The notes under the pieces are model-generated. The model saw only the letters and a list, made by a program, of their open reading frames with translations, made no database searches and was not told the origin of the DNA. Shown in pieces: positions 19,261-28,687 of a stretch of DNA of 64,000 bases. A program made the position numbers and the translations under genes. This stretch comes from Pontibacter sp. G13 (GTDB lineage Bacteria > Bacteroidota > Bacteroidia > J057), in contig NZ_CP134696.1 in the NCBI RefSeq assembly GCF_031851795.1, positions 1,607,576 through 1,671,575 on the forward strand. The letters are read 5' to 3'. Positions within the stretch are counted from its first letter, which is position 1. Every line of letters begins with the position of its first letter.

Positions 19261-20199
19261 TCACCCGTTCACCACCAATCTTGCTGCCACGAGATCCTCT
19301 AGGGCATGACCGACGGATTTGAAGACCGTGATGGTCTCGGCGTCCATTCGTCCAGAGACTTCTCCTCGACAGAGCCCAAAAAGGTCGCCTTTCAGATCTT
19401 CCTCTTGAATGATCCCAGCTGCAATCGGCTGACTCAGGTCACCGGCTTCTTTGGGTGCCATCTCCAATGAATCGACATACACATCCGCTCGCGTCATGAC
19501 GGCATCGTTGGACTCGCGCATCGTAGGTTTGAAGGCTCCGACAAGATCCAGATGTTGGCCATTTTGTAGCCATTCTCCCAGAATCAGGGGAGATTCACTC
19601 ATAGTTGCGACAGAGATGATATCCGCCTTTTGAACTGCGCGGCTCAGATTTGGGACGACTTCGACGGATTCGAAGCGATCGCTGAAGCGCCGGGCAAGCT
19701 TGGCTGCCTTGTCTGGGCTTCGGCCATACAGGGTCAAATGCCTGAGGGGTCGCACAGCCTGATGCGCTTCGATGAGGAATGGCGCCAATGCGCCGGTTCC
19801 TACCATGAGCAGATGTTCGGAATCTGGACGAGCCAAGTAATCAGCCGCCAATGCCGAGGCCGCAGCTGTCCGCCAATTGGTCAGTGCCTTGGCATCCATC
19901 AAGGCTTTGGGGACCCCTGTCACCGCATCGAGCAAATAATAGATCCCTTGAATGGTGGGCAACCCAAGACTTCGATTCTCGGGAGATACCTGCACAATCT
20001 TCACCCCGGCATACTGGCCCATCTGTACAGCAGGCATGAGCAGCAAGGTATTATCGGTATTTCCACCGGGATGGGGAAAATCGAGGTGCATCCGTTGAGG
20101 GATGATAAATGATTCTGTGAATCCCGTCCTGAGCGCTTCGATCAGCTTGGGGAAGGAAAAGGCCAGTGCCAAGTCGGCTTCTGTCAATTGGGAAATCAT
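19261..20199 (-). CDS. Pyrroline-2-carboxylate reductase (ornithine cyclodeaminase/mu-crystallin family)
   Basis: A 312-residue member of the OCD/mu-crystallin family with a Rossmann motif (LLMVGTGALAPFLIEAH) and the family's substrate-binding elements (QRMHLDF, GVKIVQVSPEN, TNWRTAAASALAADYLA). The start at 20199 (MISQLTEADLALAF) matches the family's usual N-terminus; the frame continues upstream without similarity. By family alone it could be ornithine cyclodeaminase, alanine dehydrogenase or a ketimine reductase. The adjacent trans-3-hydroxy-L-proline dehydratase makes NAD(P)H-dependent reduction of pyrroline-2-carboxylate to L-proline the best reading. It is the first gene of a two-gene minus-strand operon, diverging from the Fic gene. 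Confidence 0.82.
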   Translation of the reverse strand: MISQLTEADLALAFSFPKLIEALRTGFTESFIIPQRMHLDFPHPGGNTDNTLLLMPAVQMGQYAGVKIVQVSPENRSLGLPTIQGIYYLLDAVTGVPKALMDAKALTNWRTAAASALAADYLARPDSEHLLMVGTGALAPFLIEAHQAVRPLRHLTLYGRSPDKAAKLARRFSDRFESVEVVPNLSRAVQKADIISVATMSESPLILGEWLQNGQHLDLVGAFKPTMRESNDAVMTRADVYVDSLEMAPKEAGDLSQPIAAGIIQEEDLKGDLFGLCRGEVSGRMDAETITVFKSVGHALEDLVAARLVVNG

Positions 20200-20371
20200 G
20201 GGTACAGTGAGCAGGAGATTCGGAAATTGCGGACAAATGTTGCAGGGGGGACAATTCGCTATATAGGATATTTTGATCAATGAGGCAATATTCCCAACCC
20301 GATTTATGGGTAAAATTCTTACAGCTTCCGCAGTGATGGTGGGAATGGTGATTGTATCAATATTTCCAGAG

Positions 20372-20418
20372 TGATAGTATCATTTTTTGAAAAGTGATAC
20401 TATCATTTGATACTATCA
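20372..20418. promoter_or_regulatory. Triple operator upstream of the Fic gene
   Basis: Three copies of an 11-bp odd palindrome lie within 47 bases: TGATAGTATCA at 20372-20382, and TGATACTATCA at 20395-20405 and 20408-20418. They differ only at the central base. They sit 35-81 bases before the Fic start in the divergent spacer with the reductase gene. Clustered identical palindromes suggest cooperative binding by a repressor, possibly the Fic protein's own C-terminal winged helix. Confidence 0.7.
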
Positions 20419-20452
20419 TCTATTAACTTGTCTATTCATTCTACTGACGAGC

Positions 20453-21412
20453 ATGAAGCCTCCATACGAAATCACCTCTTCGATCCTCCAATTGGTTTCT
20501 GAAATTTCCGAAAAGATCGGAGCTATTCACGCTACCATGATGGACAGACCTTCTCCTGAACTCCGGAAGAAGAATCGAGTCAGAACGATTAAGGCATCCT
20601 TGGCGATCGAAGGCAATACCCTCTCTGAGGCTCAAATCACAGCCATCATAGACAACAAAAGGGTGTTGGGTCCCCAGACTGAGATTACCGAGGTAAGGAA
20701 TGCCATTGAGGTATATGACCAATTGCCAGAATTTGATCCATACAGTTTGGCTGATTTCCTTCAGGCACATGGCACCCTCATGAATGGGCTGATGGATAGA
20801 CCCGGAACCTTCAGGACCTCCGGAGTAGGAATAGTCAAGGGAAATGTCATATCACATCTGGCCCCTCCTGCTCGTTTGGTCCCAAGCTTGATGGAAAAGC
20901 TATTCGACTACCTCAAGCACTCGACTGATCATGCTTTGATCAAGAGTTGTGTTGGGCATTATGAAATTGAATTTATCCATCCTTTTCTGGACGGAAATGG
21001 AAGAATGGGACGACTCTGGCATACCTGCCTAATGATGCGAAACTACCCCATCATCGAATTCCTTCCCTTTGAAACGCTTATCAAGCATCGGCAAGCGGGG
21101 TATTACAATGCCATGGAACATGCTGACAATTCGGGAAAATCTACTGTTTTCATTGAATTCATGCTAATGGCCATCCGTGATGCGCTTGATGAAGTCATGC
21201 TTACTCCTCCCCCGAGTTTAAAGCCCAAAGATCGACTGGTTTACTTTCGATCTCATTTCGATGGAAATACCTTCAGCAGAAAAGACTATTTATCCGTTTT
21301 TGGGAATCTGTCTACCGCTACGGCAAGTCGCGACTTGAAATTAGCGGAGTCCCAAGGCTTGGTCACCAAAACTGGCCAGCGCAACCAGACTCGCTATTCA
21401 TGGACTTCGTAG
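20453..21412 (+). CDS. Fic family protein with N-terminal inhibitory helix
   Basis: A 319-residue Fic-domain protein, a probable AMP-transferase. The catalytic motif [12 protein letters not shown] starts at His176 and is intact for AMPylation. An inhibitory helix motif (S/T-x-x-x-E-G) is present at residues 49-54 (SLAIEG), N-terminal to the Fic core, as in class II autoinhibited Fic proteins, so no separate antitoxin is needed. The C-terminal 75 residues ([30 protein letters not shown]) look like a winged-helix DNA-binding domain. It is preceded by a three-site operator, consistent with autoregulation. Targets are unknown. It is probably a stress or signalling enzyme rather than a free toxin. 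Confidence 0.9.
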   Translation: MKPPYEITSSILQLVSEISEKIGAIHATMMDRPSPELRKKNRVRTIKASLAIEGNTLSEAQITAIIDNKRVLGPQTEITEVRNAIEVYDQLPEFDPYSLADFLQAHGTLMNGLMDRPGTFRTSGVGIVKGNVISHLAPPARLVPSLMEKLFDYLKHSTDHALIKSCVGHYEIEFIHPFLDGNGRMGRLWHTCLMMRNYPIIEFLPFETLIKHRQAGYYNAMEHADNSGKSTVFIEFMLMAIRDALDEVMLTPPPSLKPKDRLVYFRSHFDGNTFSRKDYLSVFGNLSTATASRDLKLAESQGLVTKTGQRNQTRYSWTS

Positions 21413-21476
21413 CTTGCCCCTACCCCATTTGCATCCCCTCCCTCGTGCAGCGATATTTGCCCGACGAAATTTCGAT

Positions 21477-22454
21477 ATGACCGATCACATTCGCCAACTG
21501 ATTCTCAGCCATACTGGAGCTACCGACATCGGCAGAGGCACCCGCATTCAAGGTCTTTGGAGTGGATATGGCCACATCAGCCGATACCCACTCATCGGCT
21601 CCGAACTCAAAAGCATCGTCCTGAAACACGTTCAGATGCCCGCAGGAGGTACGCATCCGAGAGGCTGGAACACCGACCTTTCCCATCAGCGAAAGGTCAA
21701 ATCCTATGATGTGGAGACGCATTGGTATGGGGCATGGAGCTCCTATTGCGATGATCGATGCCGCGTGCCGCAGTGCTTGGCATCAGAGGCTGGGGACGGA
21801 GAATTGGTGATCCTGCTGGAAGATCTCGACCCCGCGGGATATCCTGCTCGGAGATCCCAGATCCAATGGCCGCAAATCCAACTCTGCCTTCAATGGCTGG
21901 CCAATTTCCATGCGACCTATCTAGGAGAAAAACCGCTTGGGCTTTGGGAAACGGGTACGTATTGGCACCTCGAAACCCGTCCTGATGAACTGGCCGTACT
22001 GGACGATCGAGCCCTCAAGCAACATGCTGCACAGATCGACCAGCTACTCAAGGACAGTCCCTTTCAGACCTTCGTGCATGGAGATGCCAAGCTGGCCAAT
22101 TTCTGTTTTTCCGAAACCGGAGACACAGTGGCGGCTGTGGATTTCCAGTATGTGGGAGGGGGCTGCGGCATGAAGGACGTTGCCTACTTTGTGGGGAGTT
22201 GCCTTTATGAAGACGATTGCGAGGCGCTCGAAGGACAGATTCTCGACACCTACTTTGCAGAACTTCGGGCGGCCTTGATTCGCAAGGGAAAAGACATGGA
22301 CCCAGATGCCCTAGAAGCCGATTGGCGAAACCTGTATCCTGTAGCTTGGACCGATTTCCACCGATTCCTCAAAGGATGGAGCCCCGGGCATTGGAAAATC
22401 AATAGCTATTCAGAACGATTGGCACAATCCGTCATCGCCCAAATATCCCGCTAG
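21477..22454 (+). CDS. Aminoglycoside/choline kinase-like phosphotransferase
   Basis: A 325-residue protein with the APH kinase core: a catalytic loop [12 protein letters not shown] near residue 200 and the magnesium-binding [20 protein letters not shown]. The C-terminal helices resemble the ecdysteroid kinase-like/DUF1679 branch rather than drug-resistance enzymes. The start at 21477 ([14 protein letters not shown]) is preferred to an in-frame ATG 21 codons upstream, which lies only 2 bases after the Fic stop. It is followed after 22 bases by an inositol monophosphatase-like gene, so a kinase/phosphatase pair acting on related small molecules is possible. The substrate is unknown, and antibiotic resistance is unlikely from context. 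Confidence 0.78.
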   Translation: MTDHIRQLILSHTGATDIGRGTRIQGLWSGYGHISRYPLIGSELKSIVLKHVQMPAGGTHPRGWNTDLSHQRKVKSYDVETHWYGAWSSYCDDRCRVPQCLASEAGDGELVILLEDLDPAGYPARRSQIQWPQIQLCLQWLANFHATYLGEKPLGLWETGTYWHLETRPDELAVLDDRALKQHAAQIDQLLKDSPFQTFVHGDAKLANFCFSETGDTVAAVDFQYVGGGCGMKDVAYFVGSCLYEDDCEALEGQILDTYFAELRAALIRKGKDMDPDALEADWRNLYPVAWTDFHRFLKGWSPGHWKINSYSERLAQSVIAQISR

Positions 22455-22476
22455 CATTCTCTCAACAGCCATCAAC

Positions 22477-23376
22477 ATGCCCGTATCTCACCAAGATCTA
22501 TTTCTTCTCTCCCGATGCGCCATCTCGGCTGCCTACGAAGCGGGACACTACATTTCCGCCAAGTCTTCAGATTTCCGACAACTCACCGACAAGGTTGTTC
22601 CCGGAGGAAGTCTCGCCTCTCAAGTGGTGACAGAAGTAGATCTTGCCAGTCAGGAATTGATCCTGAAGCATTTGTTGCCTACCTGCGAATGGTTTGATCT
22701 GGGAATGCTCGCAGAGGAAGGGCAGGCGGACCATAGCCGTCACGAGAAAGCGTACTTTTGGTGTGTCGATCCGCTGGATGGCACTTTGCCATTTACGGAG
22801 GGAGTAGCGGGCTATGCCGTGAGTATTGCGCTCGTCCAAAAAGATGGAACGCCCGAGATTGGGGTGATTTATGATCCCCTTGGCCAAATCTGCTATCATG
22901 CCATCAGGGGACATGGCATGTTTCGAAACGGTATTCGCTTTGAACGCAAGCAAGCATGGGTTCCGGCTTCCGATCAATCTATCCGGGTCTTCATCGACCG
23001 GAGCATGTGGGCAGATCCGAGATTCGAAGGATTTCAACAGGACATGACCGCTTGGGCCAAGACACAAGGTTGGGCAGGAATCCAAGTAGAATCAGGAGCA
23101 GGAGGGGCCATGAATGCCTGCTGGGGATTGGAGCAAGCGCCCTCCTGTTACGTCAAGTATCCCAAAAAGGAATTGGGCGGAGGAAGCCTTTGGGATTTTG
23201 CTGCGACTGCCTGCCTGTATCCAGCGTGGGGGGCAGTGGTCACAGACATATTCGGCAAGCCACTCGATCTCAACCGCCCAGACTCCACCTTCATGAATGT
23301 CGGGGGCCTTTGTTATGCGACCGATCACGAAATCTCCCACTGGATTCAGGAGTGGTGGAAAAGCCACAGCAAATGA
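22477..23376 (+). CDS. Inositol monophosphatase-family phosphatase, CysQ-like
   Basis: A 299-residue magnesium-dependent, lithium-sensitive type phosphatase. The metal-binding motifs are present: LAEEGQ (Glu), then VDPLDGTLPFTEG near residue 97, and the C-terminal GGSLWDFAATACLYPAWGAVVTD. The family covers inositol-1-phosphatases, fructose-1,6-bisphosphatases and 3'(2'),5'-bisphosphate nucleotidases. The extended spacing and LWDFAAT favour the nucleotidase (CysQ-like) branch, but not decisively. It sits 22 bases after the kinase-like gene and 74 before the DUF2064 gene, all on the same strand, and probably belongs to their transcript. Confidence 0.8.
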   Translation: MPVSHQDLFLLSRCAISAAYEAGHYISAKSSDFRQLTDKVVPGGSLASQVVTEVDLASQELILKHLLPTCEWFDLGMLAEEGQADHSRHEKAYFWCVDPLDGTLPFTEGVAGYAVSIALVQKDGTPEIGVIYDPLGQICYHAIRGHGMFRNGIRFERKQAWVPASDQSIRVFIDRSMWADPRFEGFQQDMTAWAKTQGWAGIQVESGAGGAMNACWGLEQAPSCYVKYPKKELGGGSLWDFAATACLYPAWGAVVTDIFGKPLDLNRPDSTFMNVGGLCYATDHEISHWIQEWWKSHSK

Positions 23377-23450
23377 TTCACAAATTCCCTACCTTGTTGA
23401 ACCCAGAATATTCCCCACTGAGGGAGTTTTGGACCTAGTTTCTTCTGCGA

Positions 23451-24218
23451 ATGTCAACGAGCGGACACGCATCTGCAGATGCTCCACCTAATATTGTCCC
23501 CGTGGATGTACGTTTTCCCATAGCGATCCTGTACTTCAGCCGGAATGCCCGGCAGGAGGCAACAGCCAAATCTTGGCTGGGTCACCGATCGTCCCGCAAT
23601 GAGACGATCGCCAAAGCCCTCATCGATCGCACAGCCTGCACCCTCCAAGCGACTGGGCTGCCCGTGTTTCGCTTTCACGAGGGGAACCAGCAAGGTGAGA
23701 CGTTTGGAGAAAAGCTCGTCCATGCCTATCAGGCCCTTTTTGAGCAAGGGTTCGAAGCCGTCATCTCGGTAGGAAATGACACCCCGGATCTCGATCAAGT
23801 GGATTGGGACCAGATTGCCGAACGTCTTGCTCGTGGGGAGTTGATCATCGGCCCTACTGTTCGCGGCGGAACCTATCTCATGGGGCTGACTCAATCAGCT
23901 TTCGATGCAGAACAGTTCCTGGAGCTTCCTTGGCAATCTCGGCATCTATGCGAAGCGCTTGTCACCTCGCTACATGAGGCTGGACATTTCCTTCATGAGC
24001 TTCCCCACTTTCGGGATCTGAATTCCCTTCAGGACCTCTTCCGCTATATCCGGGAGCACGTCCAGCGAGACTCCACCCGGCGGCTCCTCCATCGCCTCCT
24101 CGGTTCTTCGGCCACAGACACTCGCGTGTCTGGTTTTCGGATTTGGCCGATTCTGCTCACTTTCCCGCCCTTCCGAGGTCCGCCCTGCCCGCATTCGCAA
24201 CCTCCCAAACTCCAGTAA
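23451..24218 (+). CDS. DUF2064 (TIGR04282-like) glycosyltransferase-fold protein
   Basis: A 255-residue protein with the DUF2064 core: GETFGEKLVHAYQAL, then the nucleotide-sugar-site-like VISVGNDTPDL and a GPTVRGGTYLMGL segment replacing the common GPA-x-DGGYYLLGL. The fold is that of GT-A nucleotidyl or glycosyl transferases. Relatives are annotated as arsenosugar biosynthesis glycosyltransferases by genome context, but no arsenic genes occur here. The last 40 residues (after position 215) look unstructured and could be a frame extension. The N-terminus has extra residues before PIAILYFSRNARQEA. Function is inferred only from fold. Confidence 0.7.
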   Translation: MSTSGHASADAPPNIVPVDVRFPIAILYFSRNARQEATAKSWLGHRSSRNETIAKALIDRTACTLQATGLPVFRFHEGNQQGETFGEKLVHAYQALFEQGFEAVISVGNDTPDLDQVDWDQIAERLARGELIIGPTVRGGTYLMGLTQSAFDAEQFLELPWQSRHLCEALVTSLHEAGHFLHELPHFRDLNSLQDLFRYIREHVQRDSTRRLLHRLLGSSATDTRVSGFRIWPILLTFPPFRGPPCPHSQPPKLQ

Positions 24219-24365
24219 TCCATTTCTGGAACCTACCCCAATCATCGGGGTGGAGCCGCCATTGCATGAGGCCATGTGATGGAGGCTATTCTTTTTTCCC
24301 GAAGAAGCCATTCCCTATCCTCAGCTTCTTTCGGGGATCATTTTGCGCATGCTAAACACCCGACA

Positions 24366-27356
24366 ATGAAATCTATTCTACTGACCCTCTCAATATGCCT
24401 AGCGGCCCTATCGCTATCCGCTCAATCGGCACTGGAAATTTCGCTGATGGATAGTCTCTATCAGCCTGTCGTCGAGGAACAAATCGTCGTGACCAATCAG
24501 GACATTGGGTTTTCCACCACCAAATTCTCCAATAGCCAAGGAAAAATCCGGCTGGATGGCCTCCCGACCTCAGGCACATACGATATCCAATCCATTCCAG
24601 ATGGTCGCTATCAAACCATTCGCGTTCAGGATATTCGCCTAATTTCCGGCCAACCGACGTCGATTACGCTCAAGCTTCAACCTGCATTGGTACAACTGGA
24701 GGAGGTCATGATTTCAGCCGGTTCCTCCATCACACTGAATCGCGTCAATGCTGAAGTCGCGGCGGAATTGTCCCAATCCGAAATCGAGGCACTTCCAATC
24801 GAAGGCAGAGACATCACCCGAGCGCTGTATCGTCTTCCGAATATCACCCAAGCCACGGGATTCTATCCAGAAGCGCCCAATATCGCCATCAATGGAGCCA
24901 ATGCCCTGTACACCAATTATCAGATCGATGGGATGGAGAATAACGAGAACTTCCTCGGAGGTCAGCGTTTTGCCATGCCAGTTGGGTTTGTGCAAAACAT
25001 CACTGCATTGACCAACAACTTCAGCGCAGAATATGGCCTGACTTCCAATGGCATCATCAATCTCACCACAAGATCGGGAAGCAATGAACCTGAAGGAGAA
25101 GTGTTCTTCGTGACTCGACCCGGTCCAGCGATTGATGCGCCTTCGAGATTTGCCCAGCGGGATCTTTCGGGCAATCAGGTCAAGGATGGTTTTCAACGCT
25201 ATCAGGGAGGATTCGGAATCGGGGGCGCCTTAGTGAAAAATCGGACCTTCTATTACCTCAATGCCGAATACACGATTGACTACAAGGACAATCTGCTCAA
25301 TGTACCGCAGCTTGGTATCAACGAAACCGTGCCCGGTACCAATCAATTCACCTACGTCTCCGCCAAAATTGACCATCACTGGACCCGGAATCTTCGATCA
25401 TCCCTTCGGGTAAATTCGGGCTTTGTCGGAATCGAACGCCAAGGGGGAGGACTCGAAGGCGGTGTTTCTTTTCCTTCCGCGGGAAATACCCAGGACCGCA
25501 ATTCCCTCAATATTGCCCTGCAAAACACCTATACCGGCAATCAATTCATCTGGGAAGGAAACTACCAGTTTGGGCGATTCCGCTGGAATTACGCAGAGCC
25601 ATTCAACCAGACCCATCCGAATGTCACGGTTGAAGATCCCTCTGGCATGACCATGGCACTGTTGGGACATCCGGGCTATGTATTCGATGAAACGGAGGAA
25701 GCACACATCCTACAGCAGAAGTTGACCTTTTACTTGGGGCGCCATACCCTCAAGGCAGGCGGGCAAATGCGCAGTTCTGGATTCAGCCTGTTTGGCGGCG
25801 GGAATCCCAATGGCAGCTACACCGTCCGATTGACACAACCCCAACTGGACGCTCTCCGAGAATCGGGGATTGGGGCGGATTTGGCACCTTCTGACCTACC
25901 AGAAGATGTACAGGTGTTGAACTACGCCACAGAATTGCATCCCACCTCTTTCGACGCGAGACAGCAAATTTTCAGCTTGTATGTCGAGGATCAAATTGCC
26001 ATTGATGGCCGTCTCAACCTGAATCTTGGTCTGAGATATGACTACGATGGACTTTCGAAGGGAGGAGGCTCGCAAGGAGACCTCGACAACATCGCCCCGA
26101 GAATTTCCGCCAATTACCAACTGACGGACCGAACGTCTGTGCGTGCAGGATATGGCATGTACTACGACAAGATTCTCTACGCCATCTACAGTGACGCACT
26201 CCAGCAAAGTACCCAATCCGCTGATTACCTTGCGCAGCTTCAAGCATTGATCGATGCGGGGCAGTTGCCAGCGGACACCGATCTGGAAGCCATCACCAAC
26301 AATGGCAATCTGGCAGCCAATGTCTCCGATGTAGCCTATTTGCAAGGACCAAGCGCCGATGAATTGCAAGATCAACGCGCAGCTGCATTTTCCAACGAGC
26401 GTCGAATCCTCAATCCCAATGGCTACGCCAACCCCTTTTCACACCAGTTCATGCTCGGTCTACAACATCAGGTCAATTCCAAGACCTTGCTGAGTGTGGA
26501 TCTAATGCACAACCGCAGCTACAACCTCTTCCGACTCCGCGAATTGAATGCTCCTGCCGCCTACCCCGTCGATCCGGACAATGTGGTCGTCAGGACGCAG
26601 GCAGAAGCAGACCTCACGCGCCCTGTTCCCATCATGAGCGATGCGCAAGGTCCATACGCGCTGGTAGCCGGAGATACGTTGAGAGGAATTTCCCGGAACG
26701 TCATCATGACTGAATCTGGTGGACGCTCCAATTTCTATGCAGCCACCGTCACCTTGCAAAAAGATCGGGGAGCAGATCCCTTTGCCTATCGGGTGATGTA
26801 CACGCTTTCCTATCTGGAAAACAACACCGAGGACATCAATTTCCGGGCAATGGATGCCAATGATTTTGAGGCGGAATGGGGCCCTAGCATCAACGACCGC
26901 ACCCATCTCATTCAGGGCTACTTCAGCTATTTCCCCGTCAAAAACCTCACCTTCACCTTGGCAGCATTGCTCCAAAGCGGCCAACCGATCAACCGTGTTC
27001 CAGATGCACAAATCTACGGGACGACTGATTTGAATGGAGATGGACGCTCCTTCGGCGATGCGTATGTCGGAAACAGCGACCGCCAGCCGGGCGAGACAAG
27101 AAACAGCGACCGTTTGCCTTGGTCCAACACCTTTGATGTTTCTGCCTTCTACCGCATTCCTTTTGGTCCGGAACAATTCATGGAAATTGGCGCTCAAGTA
27201 TTCAACCTCTTCAACGCCGAAAACCTGAGTGGGTACAGCAACAATGCCACCCAGAGCAACCAGATCCAGACAGGGCCGACAAGTTCAGGCGTATTGGTAC
27301 GGAGAAATGCAGCTCCACCACGACAATTCCAATTTTCCGTGAGATATTTGTTCTGA
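24366..27356 (+). CDS. TonB-dependent outer-membrane receptor with carboxypeptidase-like N-domain
   Basis: A 996-residue receptor. The start at 24366 opens a signal peptide (MKSILLTLSICLAALSLSAQ). A CarboxypepD-regulatory-like beta domain follows (about 22-110, with the pattern SLYQPVVEEQIVVTNQ), then a plug domain (about 120-250, IEGRDITRALYRLPNI, DGMENNENFLGGQ), and a 22-stranded type barrel ending in FQFSVRYLF, a correct BAM signal. Barrel segments such as SLYVEDQIAIDGRLNLNLGLRYDYDG are typical. No SusD partner follows. Instead an ABC importer's binding protein starts 66 bases downstream, which suggests a non-polysaccharide ligand. A strong hairpin separates the two genes. Confidence 0.92.
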   Translation: MKSILLTLSICLAALSLSAQSALEISLMDSLYQPVVEEQIVVTNQDIGFSTTKFSNSQGKIRLDGLPTSGTYDIQSIPDGRYQTIRVQDIRLISGQPTSITLKLQPALVQLEEVMISAGSSITLNRVNAEVAAELSQSEIEALPIEGRDITRALYRLPNITQATGFYPEAPNIAINGANALYTNYQIDGMENNENFLGGQRFAMPVGFVQNITALTNNFSAEYGLTSNGIINLTTRSGSNEPEGEVFFVTRPGPAIDAPSRFAQRDLSGNQVKDGFQRYQGGFGIGGALVKNRTFYYLNAEYTIDYKDNLLNVPQLGINETVPGTNQFTYVSAKIDHHWTRNLRSSLRVNSGFVGIERQGGGLEGGVSFPSAGNTQDRNSLNIALQNTYTGNQFIWEGNYQFGRFRWNYAEPFNQTHPNVTVEDPSGMTMALLGHPGYVFDETEEAHILQQKLTFYLGRHTLKAGGQMRSSGFSLFGGGNPNGSYTVRLTQPQLDALRESGIGADLAPSDLPEDVQVLNYATELHPTSFDARQQIFSLYVEDQIAIDGRLNLNLGLRYDYDGLSKGGGSQGDLDNIAPRISANYQLTDRTSVRAGYGMYYDKILYAIYSDALQQSTQSADYLAQLQALIDAGQLPADTDLEAITNNGNLAANVSDVAYLQGPSADELQDQRAAAFSNERRILNPNGYANPFSHQFMLGLQHQVNSKTLLSVDLMHNRSYNLFRLRELNAPAAYPVDPDNVVVRTQAEADLTRPVPIMSDAQGPYALVAGDTLRGISRNVIMTESGGRSNFYAATVTLQKDRGADPFAYRVMYTLSYLENNTEDINFRAMDANDFEAEWGPSINDRTHLIQGYFSYFPVKNLTFTLAALLQSGQPINRVPDAQIYGTTDLNGDGRSFGDAYVGNSDRQPGETRNSDRLPWSNTFDVSAFYRIPFGPEQFMEIGAQVFNLFNAENLSGYSNNATQSNQIQTGPTSSGVLVRRNAAPPRQFQFSVRYLF

Positions 27357-27371
27357 CCCTTGAATTTCATC

Positions 27372-27399
27372 GGACATCGGCTCCCCAAGGCCGATGTCC
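27372..27399 (+). terminator. Stem-loop between receptor and binding-protein genes
   Basis: A perfect 10-bp stem (GGACATCGGC with GCCGATGTCC) with an 8-nt loop is followed by TGAATTTTG. It lies 15 bases after the receptor stop and 23 before the next start. It may be a partial terminator or an mRNA-stabilising hairpin that sets different expression levels. Confidence 0.65.
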
Positions 27400-27422
27400 T
27401 GAATTTTGACTGCAACTCAACA

Positions 27423-28637
27423 ATGATTCGACCCTATTTCCTCTTTCTGGCCTTGCTGCTTCTGGTGGGTTGTCAAACGACCCCTTCCCGGCAAACGGAA
27501 GATCTCACAGCCACCCCTTGGTCAGAGATCTCTGAAACTGCCAAAGGCGAGACTGTCACATGGATGATGTGGCAGGGCGATCCGCTGATCAACCGGTATG
27601 TAGCCGATTACCTAGCTCCTGCCATCAAGGAGCATTTCGACATCACGCTAGAAGTCGTTCCCGGTCAGGGCAATCAGATCGTTTCCCAGCTCACGGCAGA
27701 GCTCGAAGCAGGGAAAGAATCCTCAGAGATCGACATGATGTGGATCAATGGAGAGACCTTCTTCCAATTGCGCCAGATCAATGGACTCTATGGCCCCTTT
27801 GTCCAGCAATTGCCCAACAACGAACTGATCGATTGGGACAACCCCTTCATTCATACCGATTTCCAGCAGCCCGTCGATGGCTTCGAATGCCCTTGGGGGA
27901 ATGTCCAATTGGCGATTATCTACAATAGTGATCAAGTGGAGGAAGTCCCTCAAACGCTGGAAGATTTGGAGAAATGGGTGACGGCGCATCCGGGTAAATT
28001 CACCATCGGTAGTGACTTCACAGGCATGACACTCCTCAAGTCTTGGCTGATCCATCTGGCAGGCGGCCCCGGTTCGCTCGACGGGCCATTCAATGAGGAA
28101 AAGTACCTGAAAGCCTCTCAGGAAATGTGGACTTACCTCAATCGCATCAAAGGAAATTTTTGGAACCATGGGACGACCTTTCCCACGGATGTCGCCCAAA
28201 TGCATCAGCTTTTTGTCAATGGCGAATTGTGGTTCACCATGAGCAACAATGACACCGAGGTAGACAACAAGATCAATCAGGGCTTTTTCCCCGAATCGAG
28301 CCGCGCCTACGTCCCCAGTTATGGCACAATCCAAAACACGCACTATCTCGGTATCGCCAAACGCTCCGCGCACAAGGAGGCGGCCATGACGGTGATCAAC
28401 TTCATGCTATCACCCGAAGCTCAGTGGCACAAAAACCACCCAGACGTCTGGGGAGATGGGACTGTGCTGGATTTGAAGAAAGTACCCACTGAGTGGCAAG
28501 AGCGATTCAAGGATGTCCCCGGGCATCAATATTCGCCCAAGCGTGCGGATATTCAATCACGCGCACTTCAAGAACCTGCACCCGAATACATGATTCGCCT
28601 ATTTCAGGACTTCCGGAAATACGTGATCGAAGCCTAA
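27423..28637 (+). CDS. ABC importer substrate-binding lipoprotein, YnjB-like
   Basis: A 404-residue periplasmic binding protein anchored as a lipoprotein (MIRPYFLFLALLLLVGC, Cys17 lipidated). The start at 27423 is chosen for that signal. Sequence features match the YnjB group of family 1/6-type solute-binding proteins: TVTWMMWQGDP near the N-terminus, DMMWINGETFFQL and a C-terminal YLGIAKRSAHKEAAMTVINFMLSPEAQ. Two permeases and an ATPase follow, completing an importer. In E. coli, YnjBCD has no firmly established substrate, so none is assigned here. The preceding TonB receptor suggests a ligand too large or too rare for porins. Confidence 0.86.
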   Translation: MIRPYFLFLALLLLVGCQTTPSRQTEDLTATPWSEISETAKGETVTWMMWQGDPLINRYVADYLAPAIKEHFDITLEVVPGQGNQIVSQLTAELEAGKESSEIDMMWINGETFFQLRQINGLYGPFVQQLPNNELIDWDNPFIHTDFQQPVDGFECPWGNVQLAIIYNSDQVEEVPQTLEDLEKWVTAHPGKFTIGSDFTGMTLLKSWLIHLAGGPGSLDGPFNEEKYLKASQEMWTYLNRIKGNFWNHGTTFPTDVAQMHQLFVNGELWFTMSNNDTEVDNKINQGFFPESSRAYVPSYGTIQNTHYLGIAKRSAHKEAAMTVINFMLSPEAQWHKNHPDVWGDGTVLDLKKVPTEWQERFKDVPGHQYSPKRADIQSRALQEPAPEYMIRLFQDFRKYVIEA

Positions 28638-28644
28638 TACACAT

Positions 28645-28672
28645 GCCCGGCGGACCGCAAAACCTGCCGGGC
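28645..28672 (+). terminator. Stem-loop between binding-protein and permease genes
   Basis: A 7-bp GC stem (GCCCGGC with GCCGGGC) lies 7 bases after the binding-protein stop. It is followed by GCTTTCTTTG, not a clean T-run. Such hairpins often protect the binding-protein mRNA and lower permease expression. Confidence 0.55.
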
Positions 28673-28687
28673 GCTTTCTTTGCCCCC

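Noticed and set aside
20372-20418. Reading the TGATAGTATCA repeats as a short CRISPR-like or integration-site array
   Set aside because: The units are 11-bp odd palindromes with unequal short spacing just before a start codon, which fits operators far better.
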